A DNA stretch of 32,101 nt from Smittium culicis. Taxonomy: Eukaryota > Kickxellomycota > Harpellomycetes > Harpellales > Legeriomycetaceae. The stretch lies in the NCBI GenBank assembly GCA_001970855.1, contig LSSN01000295.1, positions 1 to 32,101 of the forward strand. The letters are read 5' to 3'. This document shows positions 11,801-23,219 of this stretch, piece by piece; within the stretch, counting starts at the first letter, position 1; every line of letters begins with the position of its first letter. The position numbers and the translations under genes were made by a program. The notes under the pieces were generated by a model that saw only the letters and a list, made by a program, of their open reading frames with translations, was not told where the DNA came from and did no database searches.

Positions 11801-14739
11801 NNNNNNNNNNNNNNNNNNNNNNNNNNNNNNNNNNNNNNNNNNNNNNNNNNNNNNNNNNNNNNNNNNNNNNNNNNNNNNNNNNNNNNNNNNNNNNNNNNNN
11901 NNNNNNNNNNNNNNNNNNNNNNNNNNNNNNNNNNNNNNNNNNNNNNNNNNNNNNNNNNNNNNNNNNNNNNNNNNNNNNNNNNNNNNNNNNNNNNNNNNNN
12001 NNNNNNNNNNNNNNNNNNNNNNNNNNNNNNNNNNNNNNNNNNNNNNNNNNNNNNNNNNNNNNNNNNNNNNNNNNNNNNNNNNNNNNNNNNNNNNNNNNNN
12101 NNNNNNNNNNNNNNNNNNNNNNNNNNNNNNNNNNNNNNNNNNNNNNNNNNNNNNNNNNNNNNNNNNNNNNNNNNNNNNNNNNNNNNNNNNNNNNNNNNNN
12201 NNNNNNNNNNNNNNNNNNNNNNNNNNNNNNNNNNNNNNNNNNTTTTTCATTTCTAATAGCTTGAGCCTGGGCTTGTTCAGTCCTAATAGCTTGAGCTTGG
12301 GCATGTTCATTTCTAATAGTTTGAGCTTTAGCTTGATCGTTTCTAATAGCCTGAGCTTGAGCTTGTTCGTTTCTAATGGCCTGAGCTTGAGCTTGTTCGT
12401 TTCTAATGGCCTGAGCCTGGGCTTGTTCGTTTCGAATAGCCTGAGCTTGAGCTTGTTCATTTCTAATGGCCTGAGCCTGGGCTTGTTCGTTTCGAATAGC
12501 CTGAGCTTGTGCTTGATCGTTTCTAATAGCCTGAGCTTGAGTTTTTTCATTTCTAATAGCTTGAGCCTGGGCTTGTTCAGTCCTAATAGCTTGAGCTTGG
12601 GCATGTTCATTTCTAATAGCCTGAGCCTGGGCTTTTTCGTTTCGAATAGCCTGAGCTTGGGCTTGTTCGTTTCTAATAGCCTGAGCTTGAGTTTTTTCAT
12701 TTCTAATAGCTTGAGCCTGGGCTTGTTCAGTCCTAATAGCTTGAGCTTGGGCATGTTCATTTCTAATAGTTTGAGCTTTAGCTTGATTGTTCCTAATAGC
12801 CTGAGCTTGAGCTTGTTCGTTTCTAATGGCCTGAGCCTGGGCTTGTTCGTTTCTAATGGCCTGAGCTTGGGCTTGTTCGTTTCTAATAACCTGGGCTTGG
12901 GTTTGTTGATTTGATTGGAGTTGGACATGGCTGCTGCTTTGGATTTGAGACTGGTCATATTTTTGGCTCTGAACTATATCAACTCTTTGTGTTTGAGATT
13001 TATTAGCACTTTGAAATAGCGGTCGTGTATGTAATTGGTTTAGCGGTTGTCCTTGTGCTGAAATTTGGCTTTGGGGCTGGTTAATACGCTGAGATGAAGG
13101 CAAAGCGGTTGAGTCGGGATTGTTTTTGCTTAGGTTTTGGCCATGGTCCATTGATACATTATTGCCTTGAGGAACAAAGTGTTTATTAGAAGCAATATGA
13201 GAAAGAGGAATATATTGGCTATTTAACTGGCTAATCTCTTCAGATCTTAATTTGTTTGTAGAAAAAATATCCGAATTTTTTTGATTACTATTAAATGTTT
13301 GATTATTAGGCTGGATAGTATTCTGTGACTTAGGAGCAGGGGATAAATACTCTTGACTTTTAAAGCCAAAATTAGATGAGTTTTTATTTCGAATAGTGTT
13401 CTGGTTTTGATTACCAGAAAGATATGGGTTAAGATTTTTTTGGTGAGAATTTAAATGAACTGGCTTTATAAATTCTGTTTGGCTTCTACTTGAGCTGTTA
13501 AATCGGTTTTGAACTGAGCTACCGTTTTGAATGTTGGTCTGAGCATTATAGGTATCTTGTAAATGAGTATCTGCTGGCTTTTGAGGTGGATTATAACTAT
13601 TCGATTGCCCTTGATTGGTAATAGAATTTTGAGACTGGCTTGCATTAAGGTAATTGGTGTGATTTTTAGCAATATTCAAGGCTAAATATAAGGCATTTTG
13701 CATTTCAAGAGGATTAATAGACTGATTAGTTTGTATATAATTCTTATTATTATTTAGGCTAAGATTTCTATGCCTGTTCTCAAGAATGTTTTTCAAAGCA
13801 AAATTTAAATGTTGTTGAAATTGAATCTTTTCATGTATTAGGGTTCGCTTCTCTATTTCTTTTTGAAATTGCTTTTTGAATTCATTTTTGAATTGAAGAG
13901 TATTTATGGCTTGGATATTATCGGGCGAATTTGTTGGATATAAATTTGAAATTACTGGTGGTCTGGGATAATTATTAGTCGAAATATATGAGAACTGATC
14001 TGTAGCTTTAATTTAAAAAAAAATAAAATACAGATATAAGTTGAATAAACTAAATTTTTTATGTAATATTGGTAGGTAATAAATATGTTAATAATAGTAA
14101 TCAACAAAAACCTTTATTTTGAATATTAGGTATGTTATTAGTGTATGGGCCGAGCGGAAATTGGGATGCTGATGGAATCGAATTTGGGGCTGAGAGGTTA
14201 TTAAGATTAGAAGTCTGAATTGGGTAATTTTGATTTTTTATATTATTAATTTTTCTAGGAAGTTCAAGCGTCGGATTATATACATAAGAATCTGCAAAAT
14301 TGAAGCTATCTGACTTCATATCATTCGTACCTTTTGAGCTCAGTCCTTGATTGGCAGGGCTCTTGGTATCAATATATTTACCATTAATTTGTAAATTTGG
14401 ATCTTTAATTTGTTTGTCTGAACCTGTATTAATGGAATCTGAGGTCAAAGAATCGATATTTTGATGAGAGTTTGAGCTAGTGTATAAAGAAGATTGTTGA
14501 TTTGGTTTAAATTTCTGAGAGTTTTGAGCGTCTTCATTTTGTATATTTATATCATTTGGATGTACAGGGAGATAGGGGTTAATAATTTTTCTAGGATTTG
14601 ATGAATTTTCCATAGAGTTGTTGGTGATGGAAAAGTTATCTGTATACGGTCTAGGCTTACTTTGCTGATTCAGTAGATTTAGGTTATTTCCAGCACGATC
14701 CTCGATTTTTTTTGGTAAGTTTAGATTATGTTGGTCCAT
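5853..14739 (-). CDS. Giant disordered Q/S/N-rich protein with decapeptide repeat array
   Basis: Exon 1 runs from ATG 14739 to 14112 (or 14106), with an in-frame TAG five codons upstream of the ATG. Exon 2 begins at 13999 (CTACAG acceptor) or 14005 and stays open to a TAA at 5855-5853. That is about 2,924 codons including the unsequenced gap. I find no known folded domain. Residues about 210-320 contain a helical, charged and aromatic stretch (EFKKQFQKEIEKR ... LEMQNALYLALNIAKNH) that looks more structured than the rest. Next is a Q-rich segment, then the decapeptide array (about residues 575-1190), then 1,700 residues rich in S, N, K, P and T with many S/T-P sites. Basic nuclear-localisation-like clusters occur (PKRSR, KRKLDS, PLKRKNE, LKRKSDF). 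One more ordered patch reads FPGFWNTGVTVIKFD. A nuclear scaffold role is possible but unproven. The gene may continue into the DDE exons downstream (intron 5872-5743). A start at 13796 would need a TTG codon and is not credible. Confidence 0.8.
11058..12906 (-). repeat. In-frame 30-bp minisatellite encoding QAQAQAIRNE decapeptides
   Basis: About 22 full units lie on the upstream side and about 23 on the downstream side of the assembly gap. The consensus unit is 10 residues, QAQAQAIRNE. Variants include KTQAQAIRNE, HAQAQAIRTE, QAKAQTIRNE and one 8-residue unit (QAQTLRNE). Units degrade towards the C-terminal edge (KAKDQAIRIE, KTKSQDLRNE, QAQTQGLKND), as expected when exchange is most active in the centre. 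One Ile and one Arg recur per ten residues in an Ala/Gln background, so a long helix is likely. Confidence 0.95.
11761..12242. other. Assembly gap inside the minisatellite
   Basis: A run of 482 N. Both flanks are the same repeat in the same reading frame, so the missing sequence is almost certainly more decapeptide units (about 16). True copy number is unknown. Confidence 0.98.
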
Positions 14740-14770
14740 ACTAGGGGGAATCTATCTAAGGGGCTTCTGG

Positions 14771-14780
14771 TTATATATAC
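14771..14780 (-). promoter_or_regulatory. Weak TATA-like sequence before the giant gene
   Basis: The minus strand reads GTATATATAA, 32-41 bp upstream of the ATG at 14739. A start about 30 bp downstream would leave almost no 5' leader, so it may be fortuitous. Confidence 0.2.
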
Positions 14781-14847
14781 CATAACTGGTGTTGTTTTAG
14801 GGGAGTATTTTCTCTGTAAATTTTTGCATCCAGCTTTTGGTTGGCAG

Positions 14848-14858
14848 TTTCGCGCCAA
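14848..14858. promoter_or_regulatory. E2F-like site with adjacent CCAAT/ATTGG elements
   Basis: The plus strand reads TTTCGCGCCAA, a full match to the E2F consensus (TTTSSCGC) and containing the MBF-like CGCG core. It lies about 110 bp upstream of the giant gene's ATG. A CCAAT is directly attached on the plus strand, and an ATTGG near 14909 gives CCAAT on the gene's own strand. GC-rich strings are rare in this spacer, which makes a chance match less likely. Cell-cycle control is inference. Confidence 0.4.
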
Positions 14859-15229
14859 TTACCACTTACTCCCATTCGCCCAATACACAGATCAATTAAT
14901 AATTACACTCATTGGCCAAAAAGTGCGCTATTTAAATAAATTTTTTTGATTTAAACTAATGAATTACCTCAAACTACATTCTACTAGATCAATTTTTACC
15001 CTAAAAACCACTTTATTTCTTTTTTTTTTAATCTACATAATAATGTTTACAACAGTGATATATGCAAACTCCAAATGAGCACTGTTTAATCCTTTCGCTA
15101 GCGGTAGACTATATTTGATCTACAAAATACATCCAACTATACTCAATAAAAATACTTTAATTCATTGACCTTAAGAAATATTGGTTAGTTTTATATTAAC
15201 AGCGAATAAAATATGTACTTTTAAATCAT

Positions 15230-15272
15230 AAACTAATCAATAAATTCGGATTTTATAAGACTGTTGGACGAG
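15230..15272 (+). repeat. Dispersed short repeat, copy 1
   Basis: About 43 bp ending in TGTTGGACGAG, similar over its length to 26722-26763 (AATAAATTC core, T-run, AAGA, then GTTGGACGAG). The rarer GTTGGACGAG part is identical. It is probably a fragment of an old transposable element. Confidence 0.5.
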
Positions 15273-18200
15273 TAAGGGCTAAATCTTTTGTAAAAAATAT
15301 ATTTCATTTATTTACTTGGGATATTAACGACGAAAAAAAACTACATTCAGAACATCTAATTAGCTTAATATTAAACATGTGACTTAAAAGGCTGCATTAA
15401 TTGAACATGTGATTATTATAAAATCAAAATACTCTTAGACAAACATTATCTAGAATTTTTTGTTACTTGGCACAGAATACAATTTAAACAATAATATAGT
15501 TTGTTGATTTTCTGGTTAAGCTGTGTTTTAATTGCAAGAAGTATTTTTCGCTTTTCCTGAATAATTTTAAATAAACATTCCATTATAGTAAAGTGTAATT
15601 GTGAGAAAAATAACGTATAGTATAATAAATATTATTAGGATAATATTAAACTAATAACATCATTATAATTATCGCTAAAATAATACTATTTTTATATAAA
15701 GATTATTAAAAAGTTCATATAATCTATTAAAAAGAAATACTATCTCTCTCTTTCAGCAGTTTGGTCAGTGATAATGACCTATATATTTTTCATTAGCACC
15801 TCGTAAATAGAATTCAATTGAGTAAAAGAATGAAAGGCTTTATATCTTAAACTGAAAAGATTTCTAAGATTCTAGCATTTTAAAATACTATTATAAACTA
15901 CCTATTATCTTGTGTAAATTCAAATTTCATTAGTTTGATTCAATTTATTGATAAATATATCTAAGCTACCATCAAAAATATCCGCGAGATATAATAAATA
16001 ATCTTGGAATAGCTGATAATTTTTCAATTTTTATCTTTATTGGAGTTTTTTACTATAAATTTATTTGTTTAAAAGAATTTTTGGATAAAATATTCTAATA
16101 TATATTCATCAAAACTAATTAAAATAGCTGGATATCAGCTTAACGGGTTTATGATGTATCTGGTGATATGGAGTAAGTGAATGTCTTATAATAATATTAA
16201 TAAAAAAATTAATTATTGTTAAGAGTTATTAAATATTGCTAAACACTTAAAATAGTAGCCTTATCTTATAATTATACATTTGTTTGAGGCATAAAGAAAG
16301 AACTATAATAAAAGAGCAAATTTACTCGGAATTATAATCTCACTTGAATGAGATTAATAAAAAGCGTGTTAATCAGTGTTGAGCTGGTAAAATTTGGGTG
16401 GTTGTATTTATTTAAATAAACTTTTGATGATATAAAACAATTGAATAGAGAGTAAATAAGATTGAAAATAGATATGAAAGGATACTCCAAATAATAATAA
16501 TAATAAAATCGGAGGCGAAATCTTCAAATTTTAATTTAAGAAAAATTGGGCTATAATTCTTAATAAAAAATAGAAATAATTTTCCCTTTGGATAAAAATA
16601 AAAATCTGTGAAATTTAAATAGAAATAAAATATCCAGGAAAACTATTTTCTATTTTTATGAAGCTTTTTGGAAAAATTATTATAAATAAATTAAAATAAT
16701 TGCTAAAAGCATAGAATACTTGTTCTTTTTATTATATAAAAAAGAAATAACATTAATAAGGCTAGAAATAATAGTATAATATGCGCTGCGAAAAACACGG
16801 GGATATAATGAAAGTTTATTTAGATTCCTTAACTAAAAATTTTAATATAAGCACTAGATTTTTGAGATTAAAAATATAGGGGGCTCTTGATGAGTAAAGA
16901 ACTTTAAAATTACATTTGTATTTTTCTATTTATTACTCTTTACATGTATTATTTGGTAAAATTAAGATTTTTTATTGGGTAGTAATTTATTATCAAATTT
17001 TACACGCTATTAAACTATAAGACATTCACTCCATATTGAAGCCCACATCAAGTTAATACTATTTTTATAAAGTGCAAATAACAATTTTATTGATATGTAA
17101 TAAAACTATTAGGTAAACCTATTGAATTTAAATAGTGCTTTTTTATTTATATAAAATAAGAAATTCCTAAAAAAATAATTATGATATTACTTATTTCACA
17201 TTGCTTCTGTTATCTTATTTTTAAGAGTCTGTATATTAAAATCATAACATCTGCGTGTATTGGATTTGACGCAAATAATAATCATTAAAATAAAAAATAA
17301 AAAAATGATAATCAGATATTTATTTAGAGAATAAAAATCTCTATTTGTAGTAAAATATTCTAGAAATTATTAATATCAAGTTAATTTAAAAAAATTCTGA
17401 TTTTAATATTTCAGACGTAATAGATTATATTAATTTCTAATTTTACTTACAAGATAATCTTTCGTTTGTTTGAAGTTATATGTTATTAGTTAATTTAAAT
17501 TAGTCTATAAAAAAGCAAAAAAGGTTAAAATAAAGTGTTATCATATTTATTTTAATACGGTAATCTATTAATAAAATCAGTGAACTCCTTTTAATTAGTT
17601 TATGATAATGAATTTATTTTTAAAAAAGGTTTATACAAAGATTATAATTTAATAATACGTGCTATAAATATAAATAATCATCTTCAAAATTTTATTATAT
17701 TATTTATTAGTAATATATAAAAACTATTTAAATAAAAAATCTCGCAAGTATCTAAATTTGACCTAATAAGCTCTGGGATATTGATTAAATATGAAATATT
17801 TTAAATTCTTATTGCTTTGGGTTCTGATGTTAAAAATTATGGAGAAAATTCCATCAGTTAAAACTAATTCATATATTTACTTTCTGCTATAGCAGAGATG
17901 ATCAAACATGAATATTATGATAACCTCTTATAGCACTATTAATGTGTAATATACTGTAATTTTATTATTATTCATATCAGAATAGATATAAAAAATACTA
18001 ATTAAATCTTGGATAAGGATTTTAAGGAAATTATTCCTCAAAAAATTTCTAAATTCCGATATTATCGACTCTGAAAGCGTGCAATTACGACTGGTATAAA
18101 AAATATAATAATGTAGTTATACAATAGCATACTAATATTAGTGAAATTTTAATTTTTTTACACTTATATTATTTATTCTAATATAAGTTCGTAGATGAAT

Positions 18201-19310
18201 ATCACGACAAAGAAAGAAAAGTATATCTTTAAACTACAAATAAATAATAAAGTAAATCTGATTTCCTAGAATTCAGATTTAATACTAAAAAATATTATGT
18301 TTCATTTGGGCAGTTTTTTTACAAAGAATATAGCTTCTTTGCATTATTTTTATGTTGAGGTGATTGTTTATATTAATGATTTTTAAATCTGTATTTTATT
18401 TTAATCACTATATCTTAAATCTATATTTTAATATTCTTATATAAACTTTAAGAAGAAAAAATTCTATAAATAGATAAGAATAATACCATAATAATAAAAA
18501 ATCCAACAAAAACGTCATAATTATCTTATAATAACATTATCAATTTTTTTAATAATAATCGAATCCAAAAGAAAAATCCCTAGTGAAAAACTATAATATA
18601 CACAAAAGATGGGTGGAGAAAAGGGAATTCTCAGACATAAGTCTAAACAGAAAATATTTATTTAAAGAGAAAAAATTAAATGTTAAGTGAAAAATTGTTA
18701 TAATTCGTTAATAATATCTACGTTTCTCTAATTTATAAATTAAAATAAAAATTATTATTTAGAAATTGCTAATTTTTATCTTTCAATCCTAATTAATATT
18801 TTAATTTATTTATTATATCATCTTTTTTATTAAGAGATATTAAATTAATATATATTATTAAAAATATTGAAAAAAATATTGAAACAAACTTATTTATCTT
18901 TTATTGAGTTTTTTATAACATAAAATCTATATTTTAAATCATAAACAAGTGTTTTTAATTATATTAAATTTGTACATCTATTAATTTATCTAAATAACAT
19001 AGTGAAAATTTTCACTTTGAATCTTTAATAGTTTTATGATTTTAAGGTATAAATAGATTATTTTTCATTTCCAATAGATCAGGATTATATATCAAAATAA
19101 ACTAATGGTAGATTTTAGGTATATTCTGGTTTCTTATTTCAAAATGTCTAAATATAATCGAGTATATATAACTACATTAAAAACATAGATAAATAAAAGA
19201 ATTATAGGTTTTATGTTCTATACCTGCTATAAAATTATAGAATAATAATCAAGGTTTTTATATGATATTATAAGAACGTTTAAAAAATTCCACTTATAAA
19301 GCTGCTTATT

Positions 19311-19335
19311 AAATGTATATAAATGTATATAAATT
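19311..19335. repeat. 10-bp tandem repeat (AAATGTATAT), 2.5 copies
   Basis: Two exact copies of AAATGTATAT followed by a partial third. A minor replication-slippage product in the desert. Confidence 0.8.
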
Positions 19336-22300
19336 TCATATTAAGTTTTAATATAAATAATTTTTTTCGTTTTTTTTATACTTTGTATATTTTTAAAACT
19401 GGATGAAAATATAAAAATTATAAAAAAATATTAAATTGCTAAAAAAATTTAAGAAACTTCTTAAATTACAAAAAAATTTGCTATTAATTAAATTATACTA
19501 ATTCAAGAGTGAGTCGGATATTTTTCTCTATTGATCTGAACAGTAAATATAATCAAACATTCGTATTTAAAATATTAATATAACTTGTTAAAAAATTTTA
19601 TATAAGGCATAAAAATTAATATAAAATCAATAATACTAAATATAATTCTAATATATCTATATTTAATAATTATTATTTGCTAAATGTGAATTTGTTCTAT
19701 TTCACGTCAAATTTTATGATGTTTGTTCTAAAAAAATTCATACCTACAGCTAAATTTAAAATTTTTATCATGATATATCACTACACAATTTCTTTATCCA
19801 AGCTCAGATTCTGGAATACACCAGATTCTATACTAGGGGGGAAAAAAATAAAAAAGACTCTAGATCAATAGTGACCAAGTTAGTATTTCTAAATTTTTCA
19901 TTATTTGTGCAGCTTATAGGTAACCCTAATTATTTATTACGCGTATATAAATTTTAAGTATATATATTATTTAAATTTTTTTCTATGGTTAGAGATAAAT
20001 ATTATGATCATAGTCCCATATAATTCTTGAGTTTTTTAAAACTCATTATCAACAAAAATTTAAAGTTATTGAAAATTTATCGCAAGAAAATTATTCAAAA
20101 TAAAATACTAATATGTATTGGTTGTTTTTTTAAAGACAAAATCTTCATTAATTAATTCTTATAAAGATCTTTCAAATCATAGGTCGGGATAAACTCGAAA
20201 TTCTCTTAAAATTAGAATAAATTTCGATAAATTACAAAAACTTATTGTCCTTGAATTTAGATGTGTGTTAATAAGATTGAACTTAATATGTTATCATATG
20301 AAATCTAAGAACCCATAATGCGATTTTTTTTTATTTTTTAGCTTGATTTTTAATCGACTCTTGAATCCTTTTTATATTTTTATATATTTCCTGTTATCTG
20401 AGACTGTAAATAATTCCAATTTTATAATATGAGTATATGGTAATTGAACTCATAAAATAAAAATATTACTATTAGTATTTTTTTTATCGAGATAAAGGTA
20501 TCGAATGAAGGAATAAAAAAGATATGATAATCATTGATTTTTTTAGTTTAAATTAATTCAAGAATTTTTTTGAATTAATAACTTAATTTGGCATACCAGC
20601 GAATAAAATAATTTTTAAACGCCCTAAAAAATTAATTTCGATTTAGTAAATTACATTATTGTGCTACTCTAGTTTAATTTTTTTCTTTAAAAAATACTTT
20701 AAAAATAAAATAAGGAACAATTAGGTGTATAAACTTGATAAATTTAAATTTTTTTTACTTTTGATATTATATATTACTGAATTTTAATGAATTTTTAATT
20801 TTTATATGATCTAGTTCTAATAAAGGCGATTTTTAATCAAATGAAATTAAAAAATTATACCTAAAGTATCTTTTATCTGGACCAGTTTAAAAACGCGCTA
20901 TTTTATTAGTGATATGCGATGATAGCACCTCCTCCCCTTACTTATCTAAAATTTTAATACCGGTACAGATGCTAATTTTCTTGTTGAAAATATAAATAAA
21001 AAATATTTTTATCAGGAATATTTTTTCTTTTTGAATTTTTTGGCGCGTCATATTCTTTTAATTTTTATTGAGGAGTTATTAGTATCAATAAATGAAATTT
21101 AAAATCTATTAGCTAAAATATTAAATTAATATGATGAAACTGTTATCTAGAAAGATTGAAATAAAAGTATTGTTTCATGTTTCTCATTACATTTAATTAT
21201 TAATAAAATCTATCCCAGACGAAGAAAGTTATTAATATTTATATATAATTTTCATATTTTTATTTAAACAAAGTCTAATTAATTCTAAATAAAATTATGA
21301 ATTCAAAAAACCTAATATCCTAAAATATATTAAGGTAAATTAGATTAAGTTTCTAAATTTCAAGGAAAATCATAATTAAAATCATTATTGATTCAGATTA
21401 TATCATAATATAGACCAGCTATTATACTATATGTCATTTATGATCGTTATTATTACATATGATATTAAATATCGAATTAATAACACAATAATATTATTCT
21501 TTATATATCATTGTGTCAATTGAATTTATATCTAGCTCAAATGATTTCTTTATTTTAATCTGTAGAATTAATTTGACCCCCCCCCCTTTCAGATAGTTTT
21601 AAATTCGTTTAACCGTAATAAAAATAATTTTGTAGTAAGAAAAAAGTTATGAATTTTAGATGGGTGAAAAATTTTCTGAATCGAAATATTGAATCTAGGC
21701 ATTTTATAAGATAAAATAAAAACAAGAAAGCGAAATGAAATAAAAAGGGGTTTTTTATTCTTCTTATTCTTCACCTTAAGAATCAGCTATAGGTCTTTTT
21801 TTAATTAATTACTTTTATAGATAATACCCATTTATTATAATATATAATAATAAACTAAAAATCATAAAATACGATATTAATTGTCATTTATTATATGATA
21901 ATAGATATATAGGTGCTAATTTTACCCTCGGAAAACTTTCTAGATCGTAGTTTACACCAAAATTGTAATTTTTTTATTTAATAATGAAAAATCAGATACT
22001 TAAATACCAACAAACTCATCCGTTTTTTTTTCACAGATAATTTATATTGAAAAAAATAAAAGAGATTAAAATACATATTTCAAAGCATAAAAAAATTGTT
22101 ACCCATATACCCTAAATCTATCTAATAGCTCCACGCCTATTGTGAATTTGTTCAAGGGGGGATTATATATCACTTACATCCCGGAAGTTAAGTTATCTGT
22201 ATACATGGTTTCCGTTCAAATTTTTCACTATTTCCAGCTTAAAATTGAGACCAGTAATTCAAGCAAGAGATCGCGATGAGATTTTTTAGGAACCCAAAAT

Positions 22301-22475
22301 ATATTTTTGCGAATAACTACTATCGCGATTCATCGGAATTTAAAAGCTAAAAATAACTTTAAGAGCGGATCGAATAAGTTAAAAACTGATAAATGCTTTG
22401 ATTTATGACTATTTGCTACATAATGCAGTATAATAATATATGATTTAAAGTCTCATTTATCTTTATCCTAGAGAA

Positions 22476-22510
22476 AAATTAAATTAAATTAAATTTTATT
22501 TTATTTTGAG
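22476..22510. repeat. AAATT / TTTTA microsatellite pair
   Basis: Three copies of AAATT followed directly by TTTTA-type units, giving a small imperfect inverted repeat. It lies near the left limit of the LINE-derived tract. Confidence 0.7.
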
Positions 22511-23219
22511 TTTATTGTTTTGGCTTTGGCTAGACTTTGACCAATTTAGTAGCTGTTGGTTTGCATTCTTTCGAAGTTCAGAATTCTAATCCTACGTTAA
22601 GGATGCATTGCGGTGAGGCCTACCCAAATGCATATATTTCTAAATTTTCGGCTAATAGCTTAGTTTTATATTTTAGAATTGCAATTTTTTACCTTTCTCG
22701 TGATGAAAAAAATCAAAATTTAACAATTAGCGATTTTGAGACAGTATTTATTGATCCGCCTGGAGCATCCAGTCAACCCAGGTAAATTTATGGGCCTTAA
22801 TAAGGAGCTGGTTCGCAGGAAAACTGATAATATGAACATTTAATTTTGGATAAGCTTTATTGTGTCATTTTTTTCGACCTTCGAAACCCATTAGGTTTCC
22901 TGATCAATGATAATCTGAATGAAGTTAAATCAAATTTCTCATACCGAAGGTCTCGCAAAAATAGCCCAAATTTATAGCAGGACCGAATTGATAAACCGAA
23001 TTTTTAGTTTGGTAAGCACGTCTTAGTGGTTAAAAAAATATAATAAATCATTAATTGCCTTCTGAGCCTTCATTTTTTTGTGGTTTATAGTAACATTCAC
23101 ACTCAATTTGTGATTATTTGTATAGCACAAGTGGATTCAATGGTCCGTTGTGCTAACATTCCGCCACCGCAGTTACAGACAGGTCTATTAGTCATATGTT
23201 ATAGTAATTATCACACGCT

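Larger units (their letters stand above)
14740..22100. other. Gene desert, extremely AT-rich
   Basis: About 7.4 kb with no supportable gene on either strand. Sampled 60-base lines run from about 8% to 25% G+C. The only open frames over 60 codons are lone, low-complexity ones near 14728, 19677 and 21589. It holds one copy of a dispersed short repeat (15230-15272), a short 10-bp tandem repeat (19311-19335), a run of 11 C near 21576 and an isolated TTTTTTGGCGCG string near 21036. I see no tRNA, rRNA or transposon termini. It could be decayed transposon sequence, a centromere-like region, or simply spacer. Confidence 0.6.

Noticed and set aside
11058..12906. CRISPR-like array (30-bp period)
   Set aside because: There are no unique spacers: units abut directly, stay in frame and are coding; the setting is eukaryotic.
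10887..12958. Two long open frames (plus strand 675 codons; minus strand, other frame, 644 codons) over the minisatellite
   Set aside because: A 30-bp repeat with no stop in a given frame keeps that frame open automatically. Both end soon after leaving the array, while the QAQAQAIRNE frame runs on for thousands of codons.
13790..13800. Start of the giant protein at 13796
   Set aside because: The codon is TTG. The frame stays open upstream to a splice acceptor near 14000 and joins an ATG-initiated exon at 14739.
21589..21774. Minus-strand frame of 61 codons after a C run
   Set aside because: Lys/Phe/Ile-rich low complexity expected from AT-rich DNA; no homology recognised.
22537..22785. Plus-strand open frame of 82 codons
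   Set aside because: No recognisable domain; it lies opposite the decayed LINE tract, whose raised G+C makes chance frames longer.
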